The notes: generated by a model from the sequence alone, not told the origin. Positions 1-7,533 are shown, numbered from the stretch's first letter. The stretch: 11,683 nucleotides of DNA from an uncultured Fusibacter sp. (GCA_937958285.1 CALFXQ010000173.1:1-11683), one strand, 5' to 3'. A program made the numbers and translations.

Positions 1-2
1 TA

Positions 3-1778
3 GGTTCTTTAATTGCCATTGTCGGCGTTTTCAATGTTTATATTACTGGAAGAAGTGTTTTATTAGCAATTTACGACCTTATATTAGCCACAGCCCTTAT
101 GCTGCTTTTTATCTTTAGAAAGCGCATTGTACCTAGTTATAAAATAGGTGTTATCAGTCTGCTGCTGCTCATTTTTGCTTTGTTGTCACTGTGGTTAACC
201 GGAATTATCGGCATTGGGCCTCAACTACTAGTCTTGAGCTCGGTTTTAATTGTCGGATTTTTCCCCTATCGCATGAGTGCCCTGTATTCAGTTATAAAAA
301 CAATCCTTTTACTTGTATTTCTTGGTTGGATTCATCTTGGTTGGATCCAATATTCCGGGCCTTATAGCGACGTGTCAAATAGTCCACAGAACTGGTACAT
401 GGCCATAGTGCTGATTACATTAATCGATTTGGTGCTCTTATTTGTGATACGGGCAATTAAGCACTACTTGATTTCTATGATAAAGACATCCGATGTCCAC
501 GTAAATAAGATCTACTCGTTGGCATTCTACGATACCCTCTCAAAACTTCCCAATAAGTCCAAACTGCTAGATACCTATCACAGCAAGCCCATTAAGCGTG
601 GTTTTATTGTACAGTTTAGCATCGAGGGCCTCAGCATGATGAACACGATTTATGGCGCTCAACAAACAGATCAGTACATTAAGAAGTTAGCGGAATATCT
701 GCTCAAGCAGGCACTTTCTGAAAGTCATATTGCAAGACTAAGTGGCAATGAGTTTTTGTGGATTATGGATGGCAGTACTGAAGTGGAGTGTCTAAATAAA
801 TACAACGGGCTTGTCAACTTTTTACTTGAATACGAGAAAATGCATCACGCGAGACATATCCTCCACTTTTATGCTGGCTACATCGAAGTAACTCACGAAG
901 AAACTCCAATAACCTCAATACTCGAGAAAACTGCGATTGCACTTGAGCAAGGAAAACTGAATCAAACATCGAAACCTTGGCCGTATAACGAAGAAAGTGA
1001 ACGACATTTTTTAGAACAAGAGAGCCTGAAAAATGCCCTTATAAAGAGTATTAGAGAGAAGGTTTTTCAGCTTTATTATCAGGAAAAAGTGGATACCCAA
1101 TCCGGTAAGACCCTTGGTGTAGAAGCTCTCGCAAGATGGGAAAAGGAAGAAGGACAATATGTTTCTCCCGGTATCTTTGTGCCTTTGCTCAGGAAGATTA
1201 ACGCTACACTTGAGTTTGATTTAATGATTACAGAGCAAGTATTTTATGAGTATCCCACGTTGCTGGAAAAGTATCATCCTACGATTACTGTGTCTATAAA
1301 TATTTCTCCCATTAGCTTAATCTCGCAAAGTTTTATCGACAAAGTCATTGAGCTTAGTTATCAATACGAAATAGTACCTGAGCGCGTGTATTTTGAGTTG
1401 ACAGAGGATGCTTTTTTTGAAAATCTAGAAGAGGCAAACTTAGGTATTGAACAACTGAGAGCTCGCGGATTTAAAATAGCCATAGACGATTTTGGTTCTG
1501 GATATACGGCACTAAGCTATATTTTCAAGTTAAAGTTTGACGAGCTTAAAATGGATCGCTCTTTTATTAATCAGTTATCGAAGAGTCATGTAAACAATGC
1601 TATACTCAAGACACTGCTGGAATTGCGAGACACCTATGGTTTTTCACTGATTGCAGAGGGGGTAGAAACTCAGTCTGAGTGCGAACTCTTGCAGAAACTT
1701 GGGTGTTGGCAAGTACAAGGCTATTTATTCTCAAAGCCTTGTCCATGTAGAGACGAGGTGGTTAAAGATGAAATTTAA
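3..1778 (+). CDS. Membrane c-di-GMP phosphodiesterase: multi-TM + degenerate GGDEF + intact EAL (5' partial)
   Basis: Probably hydrolyses c-di-GMP to pGpG at the cytoplasmic membrane. The frame is open from base 3, before the ATG at 99, and the extra residues are hydrophobic, so the true start lies left of the window. Counting from the ATG at 99, about five membrane helices occupy residues 1-125. A GGDEF-like domain follows at about 140-290 but is degenerate: the signature reads SGNEF (215-219) and the metal-binding Asp of the usual FxDID motif is missing, so cyclase activity is unlikely. The EAL domain (about 310-555) keeps the expected catalytic set: EALAR (342-346), the Asn of SINIS, ELTE, DD of DDFGSGY (463-469), Lys484 and EGVE (520-523), and ends with QGYLFSKP. 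The gene overlaps the next one, a diguanylate cyclase, by 11 bases. Activity is inferred from motifs; the sensory signal is unknown. Confidence 0.9.
   Translation, partial: GSLIAIVGVFNVYITGRSVLLAIYDLILATALMLLFIFRKRIVPSYKIGVISLLLLIFALLSLWLTGIIGIGPQLLVLSSVLIVGFFPYRMSALYSVIKTILLLVFLGWIHLGWIQYSGPYSDVSNSPQNWYMAIVLITLIDLVLLFVIRAIKHYLISMIKTSDVHVNKIYSLAFYDTLSKLPNKSKLLDTYHSKPIKRGFIVQFSIEGLSMMNTIYGAQQTDQYIKKLAEYLLKQALSESHIARLSGNEFLWIMDGSTEVECLNKYNGLVNFLLEYEKMHHARHILHFYAGYIEVTHEETPITSILEKTAIALEQGKLNQTSKPWPYNEESERHFLEQESLKNALIKSIREKVFQLYYQEKVDTQSGKTLGVEALARWEKEEGQYVSPGIFVPLLRKINATLEFDLMITEQVFYEYPTLLEKYHPTITVSINISPISLISQSFIDKVIELSYQYEIVPERVYFELTEDAFFENLEEANLGIEQLRARGFKIAIDDFGSGYTALSYIFKLKFDELKMDRSFINQLSKSHVNNAILKTLLELRDTYGFSLIAEGVETQSECELLQKLGCWQVQGYLFSKPCPCRDEVVKDEI
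1755..1761 (+). promoter_or_regulatory. Ribosome binding site fixing the cyclase start at 1768
   Basis: GAGGTGG lies 6 bases before the ATG at 1768, inside the end of the preceding EAL gene. The alternative upstream ATG at 1699 has no such site and would add 23 polar residues read out of frame through the EAL coding sequence, so 1768 is preferred. Confidence 0.7.
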
Positions 1779-2793
1779 TCCAATACAAGAGCTGGATGGG
1801 AGAATCGCCCAAATTGCCATCTGGATTATTACACTGAGCCTTTATTTAGCCATTGGAGAAAATATTCTAAACCAATCGCCACTTAGCTTGATTATTACAA
1901 ATTGCGCTATTGCAATAATGTTGACAATCCTTGTATTGACACAAAATAAATGGCGAGCTGACAAGGTCATTGTCAGGTGGTTATTCGTCGCGTTTAGTTT
2001 AATAATTCTACCGGTAGCGTGGCTCAGCTCTAAAGGATCTTTTGGCGCTCAACCTATTTATATGGCGTTTTATATTCTGCTCGCTTCGCTGGTGTTAGAA
2101 CGAAAATGGGCATTGCTATTGTCAGCGACAACCATGTTAACTGTGACACTACTTATGTCACTTGAGTACTTTAATATATTGAGTTTTATTAAAGTGGGTC
2201 TACCCAGGGAGTTGATTCTAAGCAATCTGATCCATTATATGATAGTGTACATCATGTTTATGGGGGTAGGTGTCACATTTAAAAAGCACTACAATAGTTT
2301 TCAGCAACACTACTATAGACAGTCAATTTATGACGATCTTACTCAGCTTAATAACCGTAGATACCTGATCAACGCACTTAGTCAGTTGGTAAGTGAGAGC
2401 CAAAGGCATCATCGCCCCTTTAGTGTTTTGTTCTTGGATATTGATCGCTTTAAACAGGTCAACGATAAAGAAGGTCACGTTGTAGGCGATAGCGTGTTAG
2501 CACTTTTAGGTAAAATTATCAGCGAAGGTTTGCGTGAATACGATATTGGTGGCAGATATGGCGGCGATGAAATTATGGTGCTTCTTCCACATACGACACC
2601 TGAGGATGCAATGATTATCGCAGATAGGATTTCTAAGACCTTTATTCACTTGGTAAAAAGTATAACAGCCCAGCCCATTTCTCTGTCGATTGGCATTGTG
2701 GAAAGTCACGATAAAACGGCGCAAGAAATTATACGATCCGCTGATGAGGCGATGTATAGCAAAAAGAATTCCGATGGAGGAAACCATGACTGA
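1768..2793 (+). CDS. Membrane diguanylate cyclase (6 TM + GGDEF)
   Basis: Makes c-di-GMP from two GTP. The 341-residue product has about six hydrophobic helices in residues 12-170 that I cannot assign to a named MASE family, then a C-terminal GGDEF domain (about 184-336). The active-site loop is GGDEI (265-269), an accepted variant of GGDEF. The domain also has DDLTQLNNRR, LDIDRFKQVND (metal-binding Asp224) and SLSIGI. RxxD at 256-259 sits exactly five residues before GGDEI, the layout of the allosteric I-site through which c-di-GMP inhibits its own synthesis. The start is set by GAGGTGG before ATG 1768. The gene overlaps the EAL gene by 11 bases and ung by 8, so the three are probably translationally coupled. 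It looks fully active, in contrast to the degenerate GGDEF of its neighbour. Confidence 0.92.
   Translation: MKFNPIQELDGRIAQIAIWIITLSLYLAIGENILNQSPLSLIITNCAIAIMLTILVLTQNKWRADKVIVRWLFVAFSLIILPVAWLSSKGSFGAQPIYMAFYILLASLVLERKWALLLSATTMLTVTLLMSLEYFNILSFIKVGLPRELILSNLIHYMIVYIMFMGVGVTFKKHYNSFQQHYYRQSIYDDLTQLNNRRYLINALSQLVSESQRHHRPFSVLFLDIDRFKQVNDKEGHVVGDSVLALLGKIISEGLREYDIGGRYGGDEIMVLLPHTTPEDAMIIADRISKTFIHLVKSITAQPISLSIGIVESHDKTAQEIIRSADEAMYSKKNSDGGNHD
2776..2780 (+). promoter_or_regulatory. Ribosome binding site of ung inside the cyclase gene
   Basis: GGAGG sits 5 bases before the ATG at 2786. It rules out the longer frame from 2690 and the in-frame ATG at 2774, which would contain the site within the coding sequence. 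Confidence 0.8.
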
Positions 2794-3454
2794 AGTTTTT
2801 GTAAACGATTGGCAAAACGCCTTAGCGGGCGAACTGGAAAAGCCCTATTACATTGCCCTTAAGACCTTTATGGTGGAGGAATACACCACTCAGCAAGTGT
2901 TTCCAGCGGCTGCAGATCTTTATAATGCGCTGCACTTAACACCCTTGGCCAATGTCAAGGTACTGCTGCTAGGGCAAGATCCCTATCACGACGATGGCCA
3001 GGCCCATGGGCTGTCCTTCTCTGTTAAGCCCGGTGTTAAGTGCCCGCCATCTCTTGTGAATATCTACAAAGAGCTAGCGGACGACCTGGGGCTCCCAATG
3101 CCCACCACAGGATTTTTAGAGCCCTGGGCAAAAGAGGGCGTTTTGCTCCTAAATACAGTGCTTTCTGTAAGAGCCCATCAGGCCAATTCCCATCAGGGCA
3201 AGGGGTGGGAGACCTTTACCGATGCCATCATTCAGGCAGTCAATCAGCAGGACCGCCCTATTGTGATCTTCTTGTGGGGAAAGCCCGCCCAAAAGAAGAG
3301 AAATCTTCTTACAAACCCAAAGCACTTGGTGCTCGAAGCGCCACACCCGAGCCCGCTGTCTTCTTATCGCGGCTTCTTTGGCAGCAAACCCTTTTCTAAA
3401 GCCAATCAATTTCTAGTAACCCATGGCCAAAAGCCCATCGATTGGTCCTTGTAG
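2786..3454 (+). CDS. ung: Uracil-DNA glycosylase, family 1
   Basis: Removes uracil from DNA to begin base-excision repair in the cytoplasm. The 222-residue length is normal for bacterial Ung. Family 1 signatures are all visible: the catalytic water-activating loop GQDPYH (63-68, Asp65), the uracil-pocket stretch LLLNTVLSV with Asn123, and the DNA-intercalation/catalytic loop HPSPLS (187-192, His187) followed by YRGFFGSKPFS. The start was chosen at ATG 2786 because GGAGG lies 5 bases upstream; this leaves an 8-base overlap with the diguanylate cyclase gene, so ung is probably translated from the same message. A hairpin with a T-run overlaps its stop codon and probably ends the operon. The family call is close to certain; a link between DNA repair and c-di-GMP signalling is only inferred from the gene order. 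Confidence 0.97.
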   Translation: MTEVFVNDWQNALAGELEKPYYIALKTFMVEEYTTQQVFPAAADLYNALHLTPLANVKVLLLGQDPYHDDGQAHGLSFSVKPGVKCPPSLVNIYKELADDLGLPMPTTGFLEPWAKEGVLLLNTVLSVRAHQANSHQGKGWETFTDAIIQAVNQQDRPIVIFLWGKPAQKKRNLLTNPKHLVLEAPHPSPLSSYRGFFGSKPFSKANQFLVTHGQKPIDWSL

Positions 3455-3469
3455 TCGAAGGGCCTTTTT
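3433..3469 (+). terminator. Rho-independent terminator at end of the c-di-GMP/ung operon
   Basis: GCCCATCGA (3433-3441) pairs with TCGAAGGGC (3455-3463) with one mismatch around a 13-base loop. CTTTTT follows. The stem includes the last codons and stop of ung. Pairing was judged by eye. Confidence 0.6.
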
Positions 3470-3481
3470 GCCGTTATGCCC

Positions 3482-3510
3482 TTGTTAGAACCCAACAGAA
3501 AAGGTATAAT
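3482..3510 (+). promoter_or_regulatory. Sigma-A type promoter for the MATE/M42 operon
   Basis: TTGTTA (3482-3487) and a perfect TATAAT (3505-3510) are separated by exactly 17 bases, just after the ung terminator. The start site would fall near 3517, giving a leader of about 78 bases. The left arm of the leader's outer stem (3508-3516) overlaps the -10 box, so promoter and outer stem cannot both be fully used by the same transcript. Confidence 0.65.
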
Positions 3511-3590
3511 GGGAAATATGTTTCGACTTACTAAATAATTGTGTCGCCGCAAGTGTGCGTTTTATGACTTGGCGACTTTCCCATTGGAGG
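3508..3590 (+). promoter_or_regulatory. Structured 5' leader of the MATE gene; candidate riboswitch
   Basis: Outer stem: AATGGGAAA (3508-3516) is perfectly complementary to TTTCCCATT (3577-3585), which directly touches the GGAGG ribosome site (3586-3590). Inner hairpin: GTCGCC (3543-3548) pairs with GGCGAC (3571-3576) and, past a 2-base bulge, AAGT (3551-3554) with ACTT (3567-3570). The inner hairpin ends exactly where the outer stem's 3' arm begins, as in coaxial stacking. A competing hairpin (CGAC 3524-3527 and AC 3530-3531 with GT-GTCG 3541-3546) would break the inner one. Alternative pairings beside a ribosome site are typical of riboswitches. The guanidine-IV class is known to precede mepA-type MATE genes, but I could not compare its consensus. 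There is no T-run, so control would more likely be translational. Confidence 0.4.
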
Positions 3591-3594
3591 CATC

Positions 3595-4965
3595 ATGCGT
3601 AGAGGTGTAGACTTAACCCAAGGTCCCATACTTGGCAAACTATTTTTAGTGGCCCTGCCTATTATGGCGACTTCGTTTATACAAATGGCTTACAACATGG
3701 CGGATATGTTCTGGATTGGCCGCGTGGGCTACGATGCTGTATCGGCTGTGGGTACGGCGGGCTTTTTTATGTGGCTTTCCATGGCCCTTGTCAGCCTCTC
3801 GCAAGTGGGTGCACAAGTGGGGGTGTCACAAGCCATCGGTGCAAAAGATTACGATAGGGCCGAAAGCGCTGGGCGCAGTGCCCTCCACCTAGCGGCTTTT
3901 AATGGCATCTGCTACATGCTCTTTGCCCTGGTCTTTCGCCATGTGCTCATTCAATTTTTCGCGGTACCCAATCCCGAAATTAACCTTTGGGGGGAGCAGT
4001 ACCTGGCCATCGTGGCACTTGGCTTTCCATTTTCTTTTATGAGTATGACCTATACAAGTATTTACAATGGTTCTGGCAATAGTCAGGTGCCGCTGATGAT
4101 CAATGCGGTAGGCCTGGTGCTCAATATGGTTTTAGATCCCCTGTTTATTTTTGGACTTGTTGGTTTCCCAGAAATGGGAGTAGCGGGGGCGGCGCTGGCG
4201 ACGGTGATTGCCCAGACCATTGTGGCGGGCCTTTTTACGTGGCATATACATTCCAAGTACTCGCCAGTACAGCATTTTCGGTTTTTTAAGGCCCCGGATT
4301 TCGATAGAATTAAGCAGCTGCTAAAGCTCGGTTATCCGGTGGCGATTCAAAGTGGCACCTTTACGGTGATTGCCATGTTTATCGCCCGGCGCTTGTCGGA
4401 TTTTGGCGATATGCCCATTGCGGTGCAAAAGGTGGGCTCCCAAATAGAAGCCATATCTTGGATGACTGCGGTGGGATTTGGAACGGCTCTTGGTGCTTTT
4501 GTGGGCCAGAACTACGGGGCAAAGGCCTATGGACGCATAAAAGAAGGTTATCGAAAGGCAGTGCTTCTTATGTTTGCCTACGGTACGCTAACATCGCTAT
4601 TGCTGATTTTCTTTGCTGAGCCGATTTTTTCCGTGTTTATACCAGACCCAGAAGTGATTCCCCACGGAGCGGTGTATCTGCGTATATTAGGTGTGTCTCA
4701 GCTCTTTATGTGCTTGGAGATTTCTACGGCAGGGGCCTTTAACGGCATGGGTAAAACGGTGCCACCCTCGGTAGTCAGTTTTATATTTACAGGATTAAGA
4801 CTACCTGTTGCGCTACTGATAAGCCAACCAGAAATACTGGGACTCAATGGCGTTTGGTGGACGATAACCGGCAGTAGCATCTTTAAAGGTGTGGTATTAG
4901 TGAGTTGGTTTGTCTGGGTGCTTAAAACCGACAAGCGGTTTAAAGCCCTTTCGCAGCCCTTATAA
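3595..4965 (+). CDS. MATE-family multidrug/cation efflux transporter
   Basis: Expected to export cationic drugs or metabolites from the cell using a sodium or proton gradient. The 456 residues match the usual MATE length of about 450 with twelve membrane helices in two homologous halves. The first half begins with the typical LTQGPILGKLFLVALPIM and MADMFWIGRVG segments; the second (from about 240) contains LLKLGYPVAIQSG and GQNYGAKAYGRIKEG, the latter a hallmark after the eighth helix. The ATG at 3595 follows TTGGAGG by 4 bases. A promoter and a strongly paired leader lie upstream, pointing to ligand-controlled expression, and an M42 peptidase gene follows after 30 bases, probably on the same message. 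Substrate cannot be read from the sequence; NorM/MepA-like is the broad grouping. Confidence 0.92.
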   Translation: MRRGVDLTQGPILGKLFLVALPIMATSFIQMAYNMADMFWIGRVGYDAVSAVGTAGFFMWLSMALVSLSQVGAQVGVSQAIGAKDYDRAESAGRSALHLAAFNGICYMLFALVFRHVLIQFFAVPNPEINLWGEQYLAIVALGFPFSFMSMTYTSIYNGSGNSQVPLMINAVGLVLNMVLDPLFIFGLVGFPEMGVAGAALATVIAQTIVAGLFTWHIHSKYSPVQHFRFFKAPDFDRIKQLLKLGYPVAIQSGTFTVIAMFIARRLSDFGDMPIAVQKVGSQIEAISWMTAVGFGTALGAFVGQNYGAKAYGRIKEGYRKAVLLMFAYGTLTSLLLIFFAEPIFSVFIPDPEVIPHGAVYLRILGVSQLFMCLEISTAGAFNGMGKTVPPSVVSFIFTGLRLPVALLISQPEILGLNGVWWTITGSSIFKGVVLVSWFVWVLKTDKRFKALSQPL

Positions 4966-4995
4966 AGGGGCATTGAGTTCGGACCAGGAGGCAAT

Positions 4996-6087
4996 ATGAA
5001 CGCAAAAGATTTAATCGAGGCCCTAAGCAATGCCAATGGCGTATCGGGATTTGAGGCTGAGGTGGCAAATGCTGTAAAGCCCTTTGTGAACGAGTCCATT
5101 CACGTCGAGGAAGATTTAATGCACAATGTGTACTTGACCCCAATGGGTGCAATGGAAAAGTCCGCATCGGAGGTTCAAGGGCCAGTGGTTATTTTAGATG
5201 GCCATTTAGACGAGCTAGGCTTATATGTGCAGGCAATCACATCCTTTGGTCAACTACGCGTATTGGCGGCGGGAAGCTGGGATCTTAAAAATATTATGGC
5301 GCAAAAAATGCGCCTTGTAACCGACGATGGCTTTGTGATAAAGGGAATTGTCGCCTCTAAGCCCCCTCATTTTATGAGAGAAGGCGAAGCAGGTAAACCC
5401 ATTGCCATTGAAGACATTCTAGTAGATATTGGGTGTAGTTCAAGGGAACAGGCAGAGGCCTTAGGGGTGCGCCTGGGCATGCCACTGGTGCCCGATGTGG
5501 CCTTCGAAGCCCTACCCCACCAAGGTGTTTTAGTGGGCAAAGCCTTCGACAATCGCATGGGCTGCGCTTTGGTTGTAGACACTGTAAACACGGCGGTCAA
5601 CCATGGTCTTTACAATGTGCGCGGCGCCCTTTCGACCCAAGAAGAAATTGGCGGACGCGGTGCAGATGTCATGGGAAATGTGTTGGCAGCGACTGCAGAT
5701 GTGGCCATTGTCTTTGAAGGTTCTCCCGCTGATGACACCTTTACAGCACCCGACGAGGCTCAAGGTGTGATTGGAAAAGGCGTTCAGATTCGCCATGTGG
5801 ACCGCTCTATGGTCTCTCATCCCGAATTTACAGCCCTCGCCATTCGCCTGGCAAAAGAGCAGGGAATTCCCTATCAAGAAGCGGTGCGCAGAGGCGGCGG
5901 CACCAACGGTGGCATTTACCACGTTAAAGGCAAGGGCATACCCACAGTTGTTCTGGGTGTTCCAGTGCGCTACGTGCACGCCCACTACGGCATTGCCAAG
6001 TACGAAGATTACCAAGCAGCCAAAGATTTGGCCATGGCATTAATCCGCCACTTAACAGCAGAGGGATTAGATGCGCTGAGAAAGTAA
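4996..6087 (+). CDS. M42-family metallo-aminopeptidase (FrvX/YsdC/TET type)
   Basis: A cytoplasmic dinuclear-metal aminopeptidase that trims short peptides; family members usually form tetrahedral dodecamers. At 363 residues it has the usual length. Visible metal and catalytic residues are GHLDE (His70, Asp72), AFDNR (bridging Asp185), STQEEIGGRGA (catalytic Glu216 and metal Glu217), Glu241 in FEGSPADD where many members have Asp, and a C-terminal His in RYVHAHYG (His328 or His330). GGGTNGG (301-307) fits the substrate pocket. ATG 4996 follows AGGAGG by 4 bases. It sits 30 bases after the MATE gene and before a strong terminator, so the two are likely co-transcribed. Some relatives were annotated as endoglucanases (cellulase M), but peptidase is the established activity. 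Peptide specificity is unknown. Confidence 0.93.
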   Translation: MNAKDLIEALSNANGVSGFEAEVANAVKPFVNESIHVEEDLMHNVYLTPMGAMEKSASEVQGPVVILDGHLDELGLYVQAITSFGQLRVLAAGSWDLKNIMAQKMRLVTDDGFVIKGIVASKPPHFMREGEAGKPIAIEDILVDIGCSSREQAEALGVRLGMPLVPDVAFEALPHQGVLVGKAFDNRMGCALVVDTVNTAVNHGLYNVRGALSTQEEIGGRGADVMGNVLAATADVAIVFEGSPADDTFTAPDEAQGVIGKGVQIRHVDRSMVSHPEFTALAIRLAKEQGIPYQEAVRRGGGTNGGIYHVKGKGIPTVVLGVPVRYVHAHYGIAKYEDYQAAKDLAMALIRHLTAEGLDALRK

Positions 6088-6130
6088 TTTTCGATGGTAA
6101 GCGCTTAAAGGCAATAAAACAACATAGAAA

Positions 6131-6169
6131 AAAGACCATCTTGGCTACTCAGGATGGTCTTTATTTTTG
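6131..6169. terminator. Bidirectional terminator between convergent genes
   Basis: AAAGACCATC (6131-6140) pairs perfectly with GATGGTCTTT (6153-6162) over a 12-base loop. ATTTTTG follows on the plus strand, and on the minus strand the stem is followed by a T-run from the A-rich bases 6128-6133. It can end both the M42 peptidase message and that of the minus-strand nucleotidyltransferase. Confidence 0.9.
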
Positions 6170-6178
6170 AATGAGCGA

Positions 6179-7201
6179 TTATATGCTGCCTAGCTCCGCG
6201 ATGATGACGCCATTACTGTTTAAGTGCTCGACGAGTGCCAAGCGGATTTCCTCAGCCCTAGAAGCAAAGGCCTCTAAAGCCTCGGCGCTAAAGGCGCTCA
6301 TGAGATCATACTCGGGCGTACAAAAGTCTTTACTCAACCAATCGAGCACTCCTTGCAGATTAACTCCCGAGATAAAAGCCAATTCCACGTTATTTTGCTC
6401 GCAGCACACTTTAATTTTGTTCCATGTCGAGAGGCCTTCCTCATAAGCGCTTTTTAGCGCATCCCAGTCGATGGCCTCTGGCCCAGCCTCGCCCGCTTCT
6501 AGGCTCTGCAGCAGAATACTTGTTACCTTAATCATGTCATGACAGCTATTGATTATGTCATCCTTGGCCATTGCATAAACAACTTGTTTATATACTTTGA
6601 CAAAGTCCGTAGGAAGAAGTGCCATGTGTTCTAGGTCTTGCAATTGAAGCTTAAGACCCTTAGTAAAATAGGTTTGATTCATATAGGCCACAGAATCCGA
6701 TAGGCCCAGTAAAATTTCTCCCGACAAGGTGCGCAGCATCTTTAGGTTATCTTGGGCCAGGAGTTTAGAGTACTTATTCAGGGCCTGATCGAGGGCTTTT
6801 GAAGCCGCAGCATGCATAAAGGAAAAGTCTGAAAGATTGCCAACAAGGGTTTTCTGTATTTGTAAAAAGCGCTGAAGGTCTTGTTCGGAGTTGTAATAGG
6901 CGATGCGTACATTGCCCACTAGGGGCGTGAGAGGCTCTTTAAAATAGGCAATGCCCTCTACCCGTTCCCAAGACATAGGAAAAAGATCATAGCCAATGCC
7001 GTTTAAAATAAAGGTTTTGCTCATTTTGTAGCCGCAATCGGTTTTCGGGATAAAGTAGAAATCCACATCCGATAGGGCGTTCGCCGTTCCGTTGACATAG
7101 GAGCCATAGATTAGTAGGAGAGCTATGTCGTTGGGATAGTCGCTCTTTATGGTGTCGATGACGCTTTGGATAATGCGTTCGTTGGTGTTGTTTGTGTTCA
7201 T
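6179..7201 (-). CDS. Nucleotidyltransferase-domain protein, aminoglycoside-adenylyltransferase-like
   Basis: Likely transfers a nucleotide, usually AMP, to a small molecule or protein; the substrate is unknown. The 340-residue product begins with a polymerase-beta-type nucleotidyltransferase fold: IYGSYVNGTANALSDVDFYF (31-50) gives the GS motif (33-34) and the two metal-binding acids Asp45 and Asp47; Asp72 in GYDLFPM is a good third acid. From about residue 115 it is helical, like the C-terminal substrate domain of kanamycin and streptomycin adenylyltransferases. All key acids are present, so it is probably active. ATG 7201 is preceded by AAGGAGG with 6 bases between. It ends at a terminator shared with the convergent peptidase gene. 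Drug resistance is possible but not shown; many chromosomal relatives are uncharacterised. It could also be a MNT-type nucleotidyltransferase that modifies RNA or protein. Confidence 0.8.
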   Translation of the reverse strand: MNTNNTNERIIQSVIDTIKSDYPNDIALLLIYGSYVNGTANALSDVDFYFIPKTDCGYKMSKTFILNGIGYDLFPMSWERVEGIAYFKEPLTPLVGNVRIAYYNSEQDLQRFLQIQKTLVGNLSDFSFMHAAASKALDQALNKYSKLLAQDNLKMLRTLSGEILLGLSDSVAYMNQTYFTKGLKLQLQDLEHMALLPTDFVKVYKQVVYAMAKDDIINSCHDMIKVTSILLQSLEAGEAGPEAIDWDALKSAYEEGLSTWNKIKVCCEQNNVELAFISGVNLQGVLDWLSKDFCTPEYDLMSAFSAEALEAFASRAEEIRLALVEHLNSNGVIIAELGSI

Positions 7202-7266
7202 AGGATACCTCCTTCAATAGTTTAACACTTTAAAATATAAATTTGGAAGATTAGTCTATTAATATT

Positions 7267-7341
7267 GTGAAAAACCGACCTCCAACAAGCTAGAACTTTT
7301 GTCTAACTGATGGGGATCGGCCCAATATTATTTAGTCGGTT
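7267..7341 (-). promoter_or_regulatory. Branched RNA structure ending in a T-run (candidate attenuator)
   Basis: Read on the minus strand, AACCGAC (7335-7341) pairs with GTCGGTT (7273-7279), followed immediately by TTTC. Inside are two smaller stems: TGGG/CCCA (7311-7314 with 7321-7324) and GTTAGA/TCTAGC (7302-7307 with 7289-7294). The second needs a G-U pair that exists only in minus-strand RNA; on plus it is a C-A mismatch. This supports transcription toward the nucleotidyltransferase, whose ATG is about 65 bases downstream. No known class is recognised. Confidence 0.35.
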
Positions 7342-7424
7342 GGCAGTCCATTCTCGAGTGGATAAGACAGGTGAACGTGTTATCAGTTTTGACGCTTACT
7401 CCATACTTTTTTTTACTTGCACTG

Positions 7425-7447
7425 ACAGGAAAGTTACTAATTCCTGT
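7425..7447. repeat. 7-bp perfect inverted repeat
   Basis: ACAGGAA (7425-7431) and TTCCTGT (7441-7447) flank a 9-base spacer. It may be a hairpin in the nucleotidyltransferase leader or a protein-binding site. It lies just downstream of the minus-strand TATAAT at 7459-7464. Confidence 0.45.
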
Positions 7448-7533
7448 GTGTAAATGGCATTATATTATCATGTGTTTATAATAAAGATAGATAAGGCAAA
7501 GAAAAAACTCGAGCCTATAGAAAGAGACAAACA

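Larger units (their letters stand above)
7202..7533 (-). other. 332-base gene-free region, probable structured leader of the nucleotidyltransferase
   Basis: No convincing gene is present. On the minus strand a perfect TATAAT (7459-7464) with only a weak -35 could start a leader of about 250 bases. It would contain a 7-bp hairpin (7425-7447), a weak GATA-type hairpin (about 7361-7385), a branched structure with a T-run (7267-7341), then the AAGGAGG site (7208-7214). A T-run at 7502-7507 after the regulator's stop has only a poor stem before it. The only plus-strand frame of note (47 codons from 7310) has no ribosome site. Confidence 0.4.

Noticed and set aside
1699..1767. Longer start for the diguanylate cyclase at ATG 1699
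   Set aside because: It has no ribosome site, would overlap the EAL gene by 80 bases, and adds residues that only mirror the EAL coding sequence; ATG 1768 has a good site.
2690..2785. Longer start for ung at 2690
   Set aside because: The extra 32 residues lie in the GGDEF coding region and match nothing in Ung; GGAGG points to 2786.
3543..3582. Inner leader hairpin as an intrinsic terminator of the MATE leader
   Set aside because: The stem is followed by CTTTCCC rather than a T-run, so termination is not supported; a translational or structural role is more likely.
5530..6015. 161-codon minus-strand frame within the M42 peptidase gene
   Set aside because: A shadow frame antisense to clearly conserved metal-binding motifs, with no ribosome site of its own.
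7310..7453. 47-codon plus-strand frame, considered as a pheromone gene for the regulator
   Set aside because: No ribosome site, no N-terminal signal sequence, opposite strand to the flanking genes, and it overlaps the paired RNA elements.
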